Shown here piece by piece: positions 16,911 through 25,223 of a stretch of 56,212 nucleotides of DNA. Position 1 is the first letter of the stretch; each line of letters begins with the position of its first letter. This DNA comes from Flavimaribacter sp039888615 (GTDB lineage Bacteria; Pseudomonadota; Alphaproteobacteria; Rhizobiales; Rhizobiaceae), in assembly GCA_039888615.1 (NCBI GenBank), contig JBDQQS010000026.1; one strand, 5' to 3'. The notes under the pieces were generated by a model. It was given only the letters and a program-made list of their open reading frames with translations, ran no database searches and had not been told where the DNA came from. The position numbers were made by a program, and so were the translations under genes.

Positions 16911-17169
16911 GCCATGTATGGACGGCCTCCGCATGGCAAGGATTTTCTGGCGCTTCTGACGATTTGGTCGGGTGCAGGCATGTATACGGCCTCGAAGCTG
17001 CGGCCGCATAGCGGCGCGGGCCCTGATGTAGTCCGCTGATCGGGTTCCTTTCAGGTTCGCGCGCTCTTGGCGCATGGCCCATAACGGAGTCTCCCGATCA
17101 CGGCTCGACCGTTCGTCATCACACCATCAGCACCTCACCAATTGGTAGCTGCCTTGCCCAGCTCCAATG
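16911..17169 (-). ncRNA. Possible bridge-RNA region of the IS110/IS1111 element
   Basis: 259 bases without a credible gene, between the transposase stop and the inferred element end. IS110-family transposases use an element-encoded bridge RNA that pairs with donor and target DNA; in the IS1111 group it lies downstream of the transposase, as here. The placement is by analogy only: I did not fold the RNA or identify the guide loops. The neighbouring bases 16768-16902 between the IS3 element and this one also hold no gene; they are presumably the 5' end of the IS481 element. Confidence 0.35.
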
Positions 17170-18192
17170 CTACGCGTTGGCAGTTTCGAATCTCTTCCCG
17201 GTCGTCATTAGTGCCCAGACGATCCGCGCCATCTTGTTGGCTAATGCGACTGCGACGACGTTGTAGGGCTTGCTTGCGAGCAATTCTGCCGCCCACCGCG
17301 CCGATTGCGTTTTGGCTTTGCGACTGTATCGAAGAACAGCGTGGGCTCCGACAATCAGTAATTTGCGAATGTAAGGATCGCCTTGCTTGCTGATCCGGCC
17401 GAACCGCTCCTTGCCGCCGGAGGAGTTCTGCCTCGGCACAAGGCCAAGCCAAGCTGCGAGTTGCCGGCCGGACTTGAACAACGAGACGTCCGTAACGGTG
17501 GCGGCAATTGCGCTCGCGGTGATCGGGCCGATACCGGGGACCGATTCGAGACGGCGGCTCACGTCACTCGCGCGATGCCAGCGTTGGATCTGCCGATCCA
17601 TATCGCCAACCTTCGCATGGACCCCGCGTAATTGTTCGACAAGAGGAAGGAGAGCAGCCCGTGCAAGTTCCGGGAGAAGGTCTTGATCTTCGTCCTCGAC
17701 CATCGCAATCAGTATGCCGGCACCGGCAATGCCTTGACGTGTCACGACCCCGAACTCGGCCAGATGGCCGCGCAGAGCGTTCACAAGCATTGTCCGCTGC
17801 CTGATCAGAAGCTCGCGGACGCGATGGAGCATGAGAAGGCTCTGCTGTTCCTCACTCTTAACAGGAACGAAGCGCATTGTGGGCCGCGTGACCGCCTCAC
17901 AGATCGCCTCAGCATCCGCAGCATCGTTCTTCTGCCTCTTTACGTATGGCTTCACGTAGGATGCCGGCATCAGTCGAGCGTTGTGCCCAAGCTTTTTCAG
18001 CACCCGCGCCCAATAGTGGCCTGTTGCACAAGCTTCGATGCCGATCAGACACGGCGGCAGTTGCTCGAAGAAGGCGGTGACATCGTTCCTGCGCAGCTTT
18101 CTCCTCAAGACAACGGTGCCGTTCGCATCGACACCATGGACCTGGAAAAGGTGCTTGGCGATATCCAAACCGATTGTTGTAATGTTCTCCAT
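17170..18192 (-). CDS. IS110-family transposase
   Basis: 340 residues, normal length. The N-terminal RuvC-like DEDD domain shows GLDIAKHLFQVHGVD (first Asp), CLIGIEACATGHYWAR (Glu) and VKRQKNDAADAEAICEA (Asp residues). The C-terminal Tnp domain has SVPGIGPITASAIAATV, AAWLGLVPRQNSSGGKERFGRISKQGD (with the conserved Ser of the active site) and LLIVGAHAVL. Such enzymes recombine DNA guided by a bridge RNA, without target duplication of the usual kind. AAGGAGAG lies a few bases before the start. No break is seen, so it may be active. Confidence 0.93.
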   Translation of the reverse strand: MENITTIGLDIAKHLFQVHGVDANGTVVLRRKLRRNDVTAFFEQLPPCLIGIEACATGHYWARVLKKLGHNARLMPASYVKPYVKRQKNDAADAEAICEAVTRPTMRFVPVKSEEQQSLLMLHRVRELLIRQRTMLVNALRGHLAEFGVVTRQGIAGAGILIAMVEDEDQDLLPELARAALLPLVEQLRGVHAKVGDMDRQIQRWHRASDVSRRLESVPGIGPITASAIAATVTDVSLFKSGRQLAAWLGLVPRQNSSGGKERFGRISKQGDPYIRKLLIVGAHAVLRYSRKAKTQSARWAAELLASKPYNVVAVALANKMARIVWALMTTGKRFETANA

Positions 18193-18230
18193 AGAAGACT
18201 CTCCTTGATATGAACCTCGACAACCACACT

Positions 18231-19256
18231 ATGGCACGTCGGTGCAGGGGCGGAGGTCGTCCATCACATCAGGTTCTTCATGGCAGCGCCACGACGACAA
18301 AGGCAATTCGTCGAGCGATACAACATAGTCAAGAGAGCCTGAGGGTGCTGGCAAAGCGCTACGGCATCAATCCCAAGACGGTTTCCAAGTGGAAGAAACG
18401 GACTTCGGTTGCAGACCTGCCAACCGGACCGCGAGAGCCGAGATCGACGATCCTGTCAGTGGAGGAAGAAGCCGTGATCGTTGCTTTCCGGCGCTACACG
18501 CTGCTTCCCCTTGACGATTGCCTCTACGCCCTGCAGCCGACGATCCCTCAATTGACCCGCTCATCGCTGCATCGCTGCCTGCAGCGCCATGGTGTCAGCC
18601 AGTTGCCGAATGTTGAAGGCAACAAGCCGGACAAGAAGAAGTTCAAAAGCTATCCGATCGGCTACTTCCACATCGACATTGCCGAGGTGCGTACCGAGCA
18701 GGGTAAGCTGCACATGTTCGTCGCCATCGATCGGACGTCGAAGTTCGTCTTCGTCGAACTGCACGAAAGAGCCACCACAGCTGTATCCCGTGAGTTCCTG
18801 CTGCGGCTGATCGAGGCCGTACCTTACAGGATCCACACAGTTCTCACTGATAACGGCATTCAGCTCACTACGCCTGGCGCCGGAGGGTCTGCCGTGCCGC
18901 TGATCAGGGAAGCCATCGCAAATGGAGAATTGTTCCGGGCTCATGCCTTCGAACTTGCCTGTGCCAAAAACGATATCGAGCATCGGACGACCAAAGCAAA
19001 GCACCCATGGACCAATGGCCAGGTCGAGAGGATGAACCGCACCATCAAGGACGCGACCGTCAAGCGCTTCTACTATGAAAGCCATGACCAGCTAGGCGGA
19101 CACCTCGCTGACTTTATCTCAGCCTACAATTTCGCCCGCAGGCTCAAGACCCTCAAGGGTCTCACGCCGTACGAATTCATCTGCAAGACATGGACTTCAC
19201 AGCCGCAACGCTTCAAACTCACCCCGATCCATCAGATGCCGGGACTGAACATCTAG
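18231..19256 (+). CDS. IS481-type DDE transposase
   Basis: About 341 residues. An HTH region (TTTKAIRRAIQHSQESLRVLAKRYGINPKTVSKWKKR) is followed by an rve integrase core with all catalytic residues: D in YFHIDIAEV, D in VLTDNGIQ, and E in NGQVERMNRTIKD. The ATG at 18231 has no ribosome binding site of its own here, because the IS110 element has been inserted immediately before it; the matching AAAGGAGG is at 16896-16903. The frame is open 21 bases further up into the IS110 flank, so a low level of expression from that side is possible. The protein itself appears intact. Confidence 0.85.
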   Translation: MARRCRGGGRPSHQVLHGSATTTKAIRRAIQHSQESLRVLAKRYGINPKTVSKWKKRTSVADLPTGPREPRSTILSVEEEAVIVAFRRYTLLPLDDCLYALQPTIPQLTRSSLHRCLQRHGVSQLPNVEGNKPDKKKFKSYPIGYFHIDIAEVRTEQGKLHMFVAIDRTSKFVFVELHERATTAVSREFLLRLIEAVPYRIHTVLTDNGIQLTTPGAGGSAVPLIREAIANGELFRAHAFELACAKNDIEHRTTKAKHPWTNGQVERMNRTIKDATVKRFYYESHDQLGGHLADFISAYNFARRLKTLKGLTPYEFICKTWTSQPQRFKLTPIHQMPGLNI

Positions 19257-19268
19257 AGGATCTACACC

Positions 19269-19691
19269 GTTGAATTATATCTGAAGGTCCGTCTGGCCTG
19301 CTCGGAAGGGATGATACGCTGCCAGGCCGCGAAGCATTTCAACATATCGCGCGCGAGCGTGCGCAAGATGCTGTCCTATTCGACCCCGCCCGGCTATCGA
19401 CGCCAGGCACCGATCCGGCGACCCAAGCTGGATGCGTTTGTTTCAACAATCGATCACTGGCTTGATGAGGACATGAAGGCTCCGCGCAAGCAGCCGCACA
19501 CGGCCAAGCGTGTGTTCGACCGTCTTCGGGACGAGTGCGGGTTCACCGGCGGCTTTACGATCATCAAGGATTACATGCGCGAGCGCGATCAATGCCGGCA
19601 GGAAGTGTTCGTGCTGCTGTCGCATCCGCCCGGCCATGCCCAGGCCGACTTTGGTGAGGCGATGGTGGTGATCGGCGGTGTCGAGCATAAG
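19269..19691 (+). pseudogene. IS21-family istA, 3'-truncated remnant
   Basis: The translation (ELYLKVRLACSEGM, HFNISRASVRKMLSYSTPPGYRR, HTAKRVFDRLRDECGFTGGFTIIKDYMRER, LLSHPPGHAQADFGEAMVVIGG) is the N-terminal third of an IstA transposase, with HTH and the first catalytic Asp (QADFGEA). Similarity stops at about 19690, 64 bases before the IS66 element, so this gene was broken before or apart from that insertion. It starts at a GTT where a GTG would be expected. It is a different IS21 lineage from the one at 53381-55628. Confidence 0.82.
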
Positions 19692-19746
19692 TCGCGCTGG
19701 TCAATGGCGGCACCCGAAAGAGCGGAGATCCTATTTCTTATGTATC

Positions 19747-19754
19747 GATTGAAG
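19747..19754 (+). repeat. Left 8-bp target duplication of the IS66 element
   Basis: GATTGAAG directly outside the left IS66 end, repeated exactly at 22199-22206. Eight bases is the standard IS66 target duplication. Confidence 0.93.
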
Positions 19755-19770
19755 GTAAGCGGTGTTTTGA

Positions 19771-21309
19771 TCACACCCTGGCGTCGTAATTCCACGGCAG
19801 GAGTTCATCGATGCGGCTTTGTTTGTGGCCATTTACGATGGCGGTCAAGGTCGCAGCCAGCCAGGCTTGGGGGTCGATAGCATTGAGCTTGCATGTCTCG
19901 ATGAGTGAGGCGATTGCCGCCCAGTTTTCGGCTCCGGCCTGATGACCCGCGAAGAGAGCGTTCTTCCTGTTGAGGGCAATCGGCCTGATGGTCCGTTCGA
20001 CGGTGTTGTTGTCGATCTCGATCCGCCCATCGGTCAGGAACAGGCACAAGCCCACCCAGTATTTGGCGATATACTTCAGGGCTTCGCCCAGGGGCGATTT
20101 GGCGGCGACACGGGCACGGTGATACGTGAGCCAAGTTTCCATGTCCGCGATGAGCGGCGCCGTTCGCTCCCGCCGGGCAGCCAGCCGCGCCTCGGGATCG
20201 AGCCCGCGCAATTCGGCCTCGATCCGGTAGAGTTCGCCAATGCGCTTCACACCTTCTTGTGCGATCGGCGCAGAGCCGGTGCGGGTGACCTCGACGAGCT
20301 TGCGGCGGGCATGGGCCCAGCAATAGGCTAGCCGGATTTGCGAACCGACGCGATCGGGTGCGATCAGCCGATTGTATCCGGCGTAGCCGTCCACCTGCAG
20401 AATGCCCGAGAAGCCCTGCAATATCTGTTCGGCATGCTGCCCGCCGCGGCCGGAGGCATAGGTGAAGGCCACACCGGGCGGCGCCCCGCCGTTCCACGGC
20501 CGGTCGTCGCGAGCCAATGCCCAGAAGTAGCCGGTTCTCGTTTTGCCGGAACCGGGATCGAGCACCGGGGCACGGGTTTCATCCATGAACAGCTTGGCGG
20601 ACCGCTTCAGGTCTGCGATCAACGCATCAAAGACCGGACGCAACTCGAAGGCTGCCCGGCCAACCCAGTCTGAAAGCGAGGAGCGGTCAAGATCAATGCC
20701 CTGATGGCTCATGATTTGAGCCTGCCTGTATAAAGGCAGGTGATCGGCATACTTGGATACCAGCACGTGGGCGATCGTGGCCTCGGTCGGCAGACCCGAC
20801 TGGATCAGCCGAGCCGGCGCCGATGCCTGAACGACGCCATCGGTGCAGGAGCGGCAGGCGTATTTCGGGCGGCGGGTGACGATGACGCGGAACCGGGCTG
20901 GGATCACGTCCAGCCGCTCGGAGACATCCTCGCCGATAGGATGCAGACATCCGCCGCAGGAACAGATCAGGCTTTCCGGCTCAATGACCTCTTTGATACG
21001 GGGAAGATGCTTTGGCAAGGATCCGCGATTGACTGATCGTCGTTTAGGGGTTCGTCGGCTGTCGGAGCTATCTGCCTCCTCCTCGGCATGAACCGCCGCA
21101 ATGGCCGTTTCCAGATCCTCCAGCGCCAGGTCGAACTGATCCGGGTCCCGTCTTTCGGATTTGCGCCCGAAGGCCGCCTGCCTGAATGCGGCAACCAGCT
21201 TTTCCAGACGTTCGATCCGCTCATCCTTGCGCAGATTGCGCGCTTCCGAGGCAATCAGCATCGCTTTTAGGGCGGCAGGATCATCGGGCAGATCGGTGAC
21301 GGTCAGCAT
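19771..21309 (-). CDS. tnpC: IS66-family transposase TnpC
   Basis: 512 residues, full length for the family. The parts follow in order: an N-terminal leucine-zipper region (ALKAMLIASEARNLRKDERIERLEKLVAAF), a zinc-binding domain (CSCGGCLHPIGEDVSE, KYACRSC) and the DDE-type transposase domain (LFMDETRAPVLDPG, LQVDGYAGYN, and DNNTVERTIRPIALNRKN with the catalytic Glu). TnpC performs strand transfer; TnpA and TnpB are accessory proteins. It ends 16 bases inside the left end of the element. Confidence 0.95.
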   Translation of the reverse strand: MLTVTDLPDDPAALKAMLIASEARNLRKDERIERLEKLVAAFRQAAFGRKSERRDPDQFDLALEDLETAIAAVHAEEEADSSDSRRTPKRRSVNRGSLPKHLPRIKEVIEPESLICSCGGCLHPIGEDVSERLDVIPARFRVIVTRRPKYACRSCTDGVVQASAPARLIQSGLPTEATIAHVLVSKYADHLPLYRQAQIMSHQGIDLDRSSLSDWVGRAAFELRPVFDALIADLKRSAKLFMDETRAPVLDPGSGKTRTGYFWALARDDRPWNGGAPPGVAFTYASGRGGQHAEQILQGFSGILQVDGYAGYNRLIAPDRVGSQIRLAYCWAHARRKLVEVTRTGSAPIAQEGVKRIGELYRIEAELRGLDPEARLAARRERTAPLIADMETWLTYHRARVAAKSPLGEALKYIAKYWVGLCLFLTDGRIEIDNNTVERTIRPIALNRKNALFAGHQAGAENWAAIASLIETCKLNAIDPQAWLAATLTAIVNGHKQSRIDELLPWNYDARV

Positions 21310-21377
21310 GGCCCGGCTCTATCAAATCCGGCGCTGGCTTGCGCGCAAAAAGCAACGCCCCAGTCATCGTGCCGCAG

Positions 21378-21731
21378 CTATTCGACGGCCGCTGGCGCAC
21401 GCGCCTCGACGGCGCGAACGCGACGACAGTCCAGCCCTGCGAACAGAGCCTCGAACTGGGCATGGTTGAGCGTCATGAGCCCATCCCTGATGCCCGGCCA
21501 GGTGAACGCATGCTCCTCCAGCCGCTTGTAGACCATCACCACCCCGCTGCCGTCCCAGTGGATGAGCTTCAGCCGGTCCGACCGGCGCGAGCGGAAGACG
21601 AACACCGTTCCCGTGAACAGATCCTTGCGCAATTCGTTCTTCACCAGGGCCGCCAGACCGTCGTGGCCCTTGCGGAAGTCCACCGGCTTCGTTGCAACCA
21701 CGACCCGCACCCGGTTCGACGGAAAGACCAT
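21378..21731 (-). CDS. tnpB: IS66-family accessory protein TnpB (Orf2)
   Basis: 117 residues. The typical sequence RVRVVVATKPVDFRKGHDGLAALVKNEL, then FVFRSRRSDRLKLIHWDGSGVVMVYKRLEE identifies the IS66 Orf2 family. The protein is required for transposition, but its biochemical role is not known. Its ATG lies inside the end of tnpA. A near-identical copy is at 31781-32134. Confidence 0.93.
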   Translation of the reverse strand: MVFPSNRVRVVVATKPVDFRKGHDGLAALVKNELRKDLFTGTVFVFRSRRSDRLKLIHWDGSGVVMVYKRLEEHAFTWPGIRDGLMTLNHAQFEALFAGLDCRRVRAVEARAPAAVE

Positions 21732-22114
21732 GAGGGCAGCGCGCCGAGAGCGTGCGCGACGACTGCAATCCGCTTCGCGGACACGCCTGTCTCCAAACGG
21801 ATTGTAATCTGGCCGATAAGGATCTCGGGGCGCTCTGCTTCAACCGCAGTTTCACATTCATCCGGAGCCGCGACGATCATCGCCGCAAACTCCACGTCAT
21901 CTTCCGGAGCCGGCAGAACCAGCTCGCCACGCCGCGCCAACGTTCGCCATTCGGACAGGTGGTCCGGCTTCAGACCGTACCGTCCCGCTACCTCATTGAC
22001 CGTCACACCCGGGCGCAAACTCTTCGCAACGATCCGCGCCTTCACGTCGTTCGGCCACCGGCGTTGGCCACCTGTATCACGCCTGTCCGAGAGAACCTCA
22101 ATCGTAGTCTCCAT
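21641..22114 (-). CDS. tnpA: IS66-family accessory protein TnpA with read-through tail
   Basis: About 157 residues with an HTH (ARIVAKSLRPGVTVNEVAGRYGLKPDHLSEWR). The ATG at 22114 is preceded by GGGAG. In IS66 elements tnpA normally stops in an ATGA overlap with the tnpB start. Here the base after the tnpB ATG is G (ATGG), so the tnpA stop became a Trp codon and the frame runs on about 30 codons into tnpB. The second copy at 32131 keeps the ATGA. The extra tail (from SWSFRRTG on) has no family similarity. Whether the protein works is unknown. Confidence 0.85.
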   Translation of the reverse strand: METTIEVLSDRRDTGGQRRWPNDVKARIVAKSLRPGVTVNEVAGRYGLKPDHLSEWRTLARRGELVLPAPEDDVEFAAMIVAAPDECETAVEAERPEILIGQITIRLETGVSAKRIAVVAHALGALPSWSFRRTGCGSWLQRSRWTSARATTVWRPW

Positions 22115-22198
22115 GGAGAAACTCCCTAGCAATCCAACAGGATCAGCCGATCACAGATAAAGAGGGGCAAAACTACGTGGGGGTAGAACAGCGGTTAC

Positions 22199-22206
22199 GA
22201 TTGAAG
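22199..22206 (+). repeat. Right 8-bp target duplication of the IS66 element
   Basis: GATTGAAG, identical to 19747-19754. Confidence 0.93.
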
Positions 22207-22324
22207 GGCGTGTGCCTCGACATTAATCACCGCGACAGATCTGAGAGATAGTGAAAAAAGTTCTTCAAGGTTTGAGCGTCGATTCTACATCGACCATTTC
22301 CCGGCTTGGCCTCCCTCAACCCCA

Positions 22325-22405
22325 CCGGAGCATCTACGCCGTGTGCTTCTCCTGCAGGCGTTTCATTCGATCCAGTCGGAAAGGCAATTGATGGAAAAAC
22401 TGAAT
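22325..22405 (+). pseudogene. IS5-type transposase fragment
   Basis: 27 codons reading PEHLRRVLLLQAFHSIQSER then QLMEKLN. This matches the N-terminal PEKLLRALLLQAFYSIRSERQLMEQL block of IS5-family transposases as I recall it. Nothing before or after continues the gene. It is the only recognisable item in the 369-base gap between the IS66 element and the CobW-type gene. Confidence 0.6.
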
Positions 22406-22575
22406 ATCATCATGCTGCTAAGCGAATATGGAACCGGGATAGTATCCGATGCTGGCGGGTGGGAATCCACCGCATCAGTTCAAAGTGCTTTCGAACTTAC
22501 TTTGGTTAGCGGTCAGAGCGTTCTGATTGATTCACTTCCTTGGCGTAATGTGATCATGTATTATTGCACGCCGCA

Positions 22576-23451
22576 TTATCTTCTCCACCAGCGTTCTATT
22601 TCGTCTTCCGTGATGCGATCGGACAAACCGATTGCCACCAGTGTTGTCGCAAGCGGTTGTCCAACCGGCTTGATACTTGTTGTCGGGCCGACGCATTGAA
22701 CCTGCCAAGCTGTCTCGTCGTCATTTGATACAAATCCCTTCAGACGAAGTATGTCATCAGGTCGTTGCTTAAGCTTGGCCAAGAGGGCCGCGCGGCATAG
22801 TTTGATCTTCCCCGAATACTGCCAGGATATGTACGAGTTATGTCCCGTAAGATATCGTGCGGGAATATTCGATGGTCGAAGGCCAAGCAGTGCTGGAGAA
22901 ATCTGATCAACCTTTGCGAGATTCACAATGGGTGCGCAGGCTTGAGCGTCCAGAAGGGGTTCGCTCGCCGGATCTGAAGACGTTGCTTTGCTGATACAAA
23001 CCAGATCAGCCGCCGCGATTTGCTGGCGTACCTGCTTGCCAATGCGTAGGTCTTGGAGTTGCTTTGGCAACAATTGTGCGTCCACGACGGTAGTTATGCC
23101 CCCGTAGGCTAGTTGCGGTTCTGCTTTCGCCACCTGTGCTATGCGTGATGGATCCGCAATACCAGAAGCTTCGATGAGGAGGTGATCCGGACGATCGGCT
23201 CGGTCCAGTATGTCACCCACGGCCAGAAACAAATCCGCGCCCATGGTGCAGCAAACACAACCATTTGCCAATACCAGCGTATCCTCCGTCGCGGACTCCA
23301 GCAAACATTCATCTATACAAATTGCGCCGAAATCATTCACCAGAACAAATAAGCGCTGTCCATGTTTTTCGGCAAGAACCCTATTTATCAGCGTCGTCTT
23401 ACCTGCGCCAAGATAACCAGATATTACACTGAGTGGCAGACGGTCATTCAT
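22576..23451 (-). CDS. CobW-family G3E GTPase (putative metallochaperone)
   Basis: 291 residues of the COG0523/CobW group. The P-loop GYLGAGKTT is at 12-20, the metal-binding CxCC is in GCVCCT (C65, C67, C68), and LLIEASGIADPS contains the Walker B/switch region. A C-terminal CobW domain follows (about 190-290). Such proteins use GTP hydrolysis to deliver Zn, Co or related metals to client enzymes. The ATG overlaps the stop of the amidohydrolase in an ATGA, so both are made from one mRNA. I infer that it loads the metal centre of that hydrolase. It is smaller and more diverged than housekeeping CobW proteins and is AT-richer than the core block. Confidence 0.88.
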   Translation of the reverse strand: MNDRLPLSVISGYLGAGKTTLINRVLAEKHGQRLFVLVNDFGAICIDECLLESATEDTLVLANGCVCCTMGADLFLAVGDILDRADRPDHLLIEASGIADPSRIAQVAKAEPQLAYGGITTVVDAQLLPKQLQDLRIGKQVRQQIAAADLVCISKATSSDPASEPLLDAQACAPIVNLAKVDQISPALLGLRPSNIPARYLTGHNSYISWQYSGKIKLCRAALLAKLKQRPDDILRLKGFVSNDDETAWQVQCVGPTTSIKPVGQPLATTLVAIGLSDRITEDEIERWWRR

Positions 23452-25073
23452 AGAAGGTTCACTGCTCCGCCAAAGACTGTTCCCAAGACCTCAACGTCTT
23501 TCAAGTTCATAGGATCGACCTCGTACGGATCGGCACCAAGTATTGCAAAATCCGCACGTTTTCCAGTTTCCACGCTACCGATTTCGCCATCCAGTTTCAG
23601 TGTGTAAGCGGCGCCCATTGTAATTGCAAACAGCGCTTCTTGCACAGAGATGCATTGCGCCGCTCCCAAGGTGCGTTCGGACATCGTCTTGCGATTGACA
23701 GCACACCAGGCCGTAAACAATGGAGCCATGGGCGTCACCGGCGCATCGGAATGAATGGCAATGTTAACCCCGACGTCTAGTGCTGTTCGACAAGCGTCCA
23801 TACGAAGCGCACGATCTTCTCCAATTGTAATCGCTGCGTGTTGATCTCCGAAATACCAAATGTGGTTTGCGAATATGTTGCAGCATACGCCCAGCTCAGC
23901 GGCGCGGCGATAGAGATCTCGCCCCATAAGCTGACAATGCTGCAATACATGGCGATGGGACGGCCAGGGGTGTTTGCACAATGCTGCCTCGAGAGCATCA
24001 AGTGTCACTTCAGCAGCCTCGTCTCCATTAACGTGAATATGCATTTGGATGCCGCACTGATGCATTTCTTCAACCAGGGCAAAAATTCTTTCGGGCGGAG
24101 TATTCCAGATGCCATTTGGCTTCCCCCCTACATAGCCCGGAGATTTAACCCGGGCAGTCCATCCTTGAATTGCGCCGTCGGTCATAATCTTCACCGCGCC
24201 GAGGCGCAGATTATCTCGAGATCGCTTGCGGATCTCCATCGCCCTCTTTGCGACATCCATCGGCGCTTCCTGCGCGGCCAACGCAGGAACTATCCGCAAC
24301 ATGAAATCGGTCTGCCCGGTCACCTGCAACATGGTGTCGATGTCACAATCCTGCAGACGGGAAAACAGGTCCGTTGCCGTTGTTACTCCAACGCGGCGCG
24401 CGACTTCAGCATAAGCTCGTATCGAATCTGGTTGTCGATTGAGACCACGAAAGTCGATGTTGAGACGATGCATTACCGGGAACATTGATGCGTGTTCGCG
24501 CAACTCTCCGGTCGGCTCTCCAGCGGAATCCTTGGTTACGCCTTCTGCGTCCGTTGTTGAATCCAATCCGGCCATTTCAAGTGCAACTGAATTAACGCAC
24601 ATGATATGAAAGTTCGAGAACATGATTGCAACGGGACGTGCTCGACTGATCCTGTCCAGATGATGCCGATTAAGCCGCTCACCGGGCAGAAAAATTGGAT
24701 CAAATCCCCAGCCAATCAGTGGCATTTCGGGTTGGAGCTCATCGAGCCGTTCCCTCATTCGTATAATGAAGGCATCAATGTCACGGAGGCCCGGCCAGAG
24801 GACGCCGGAAGGATCATAACGATCATGATAGCCTGCGTATGCGTATCGCCAAATTGCACCGGCTGTCATGTGGGCGTGCCCTTCAACAAAGCCAGGCATT
24901 AAGACTGCATGCTTCAATGATCGATCGAGTCTAGCGGTTCCCCACTGTTGCGCACAGTCTTCGCCGCCAACTGCCAGTATCTCACCCTCTCGGACCGCGA
25001 CATGCGTTGCTAGGGGACGGTTCACGTCCATCGTTATAATATTACGTGCTTCGAAAAGCGTAATTTCACTCAT
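23448..25073 (-). CDS. YtcJ-type metal-dependent amidohydrolase
   Basis: About 541 residues. The N-terminal beta-sandwich (EITLFEARNIITMDVNRPLA, VAVREGEILAVGG) leads to the TIM barrel. Metal ligands are visible: HxH in GFVEGHAHM, a Lys in AVKIMTDGAIQG, His in QMHIHVNGD and HRHVLQHC, and Asp in IAIHSDAPVTP. This subfamily includes N-substituted formamide deformylase and other exoenzyme-like amidases; the true substrate is unknown. The frame is open to 25148, but the ATG at 25073 has GGGGAG at the right distance. The promoter region with the palindrome at 25151 is shared with the divergent ABC transporter operon. The gene is probably involved in hydrolysing a compound that the transporter brings in. 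Confidence 0.88.
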   Translation of the reverse strand: MSEITLFEARNIITMDVNRPLATHVAVREGEILAVGGEDCAQQWGTARLDRSLKHAVLMPGFVEGHAHMTAGAIWRYAYAGYHDRYDPSGVLWPGLRDIDAFIIRMRERLDELQPEMPLIGWGFDPIFLPGERLNRHHLDRISRARPVAIMFSNFHIMCVNSVALEMAGLDSTTDAEGVTKDSAGEPTGELREHASMFPVMHRLNIDFRGLNRQPDSIRAYAEVARRVGVTTATDLFSRLQDCDIDTMLQVTGQTDFMLRIVPALAAQEAPMDVAKRAMEIRKRSRDNLRLGAVKIMTDGAIQGWTARVKSPGYVGGKPNGIWNTPPERIFALVEEMHQCGIQMHIHVNGDEAAEVTLDALEAALCKHPWPSHRHVLQHCQLMGRDLYRRAAELGVCCNIFANHIWYFGDQHAAITIGEDRALRMDACRTALDVGVNIAIHSDAPVTPMAPLFTAWCAVNRKTMSERTLGAAQCISVQEALFAITMGAAYTLKLDGEIGSVETGKRADFAILGADPYEVDPMNLKDVEVLGTVFGGAVNLL

Positions 25074-25150
25074 AGCCAACTCCCCGCGGTACCTTCCGGA
25101 TCGATAAATCCCATGACTAGCAGACCACTCTTCGCGTTGTAAAGACATTG

Positions 25151-25160
25151 TGAAATTTCA
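25151..25160. promoter_or_regulatory. Operator candidate TGAAATTTCA, site 1
   Basis: A perfect 10-base palindrome in the divergent gap between the amidohydrolase (start 25073) and the ABC solute-binding protein (start 25224). The 16 bases TGAAATTTCACTATTG are identical to site 2 at 32574. The best candidate binder is the GntR/FCD protein at 42428-43138. Confidence 0.65.
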
Positions 25161-25223
25161 CTATTGCTGAAGACATTTGTAGTGTGATAGGCTCGTAGTC
25201 AGGAAACGTAAGAGAGGAAAGAG

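Larger units (their letters stand above)
16911..18226 (-). mobile_element. IS110/IS1111-like insertion sequence
   Basis: An IS110-family element carrying one transposase gene (17170-18192, minus). The limits come from an 8-base direct repeat CACTATGG at 16903-16910 and 18227-18234. If the element and one repeat are removed, the sequence closes to AAAGGAGGCACTATGGCACG, which restores a ribosome binding site and start codon for the IS481-type transposase downstream. The long non-coding part (about 260 bases) lies 3' of the transposase, the arrangement described for the IS1111 group. True ends may differ by a few bases within the repeat. Confidence 0.72.
19755..22198 (-). mobile_element. Complete IS66-family element (2444 bp)
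   Basis: The left end begins GTAAGCGGTGTT and the right end finishes AACAGCGGTTAC; these are inverted with two mismatches in 12 bases. Flanking GATTGAAG copies (19747-19754 and 22199-22206) give an 8-base target duplication, so both ends are exact. The element carries tnpA, tnpB and tnpC on the minus strand, all without frameshift, so it may be mobile. A truncated, closely similar copy lies at 30784-32342 in the same orientation. Confidence 0.95.
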
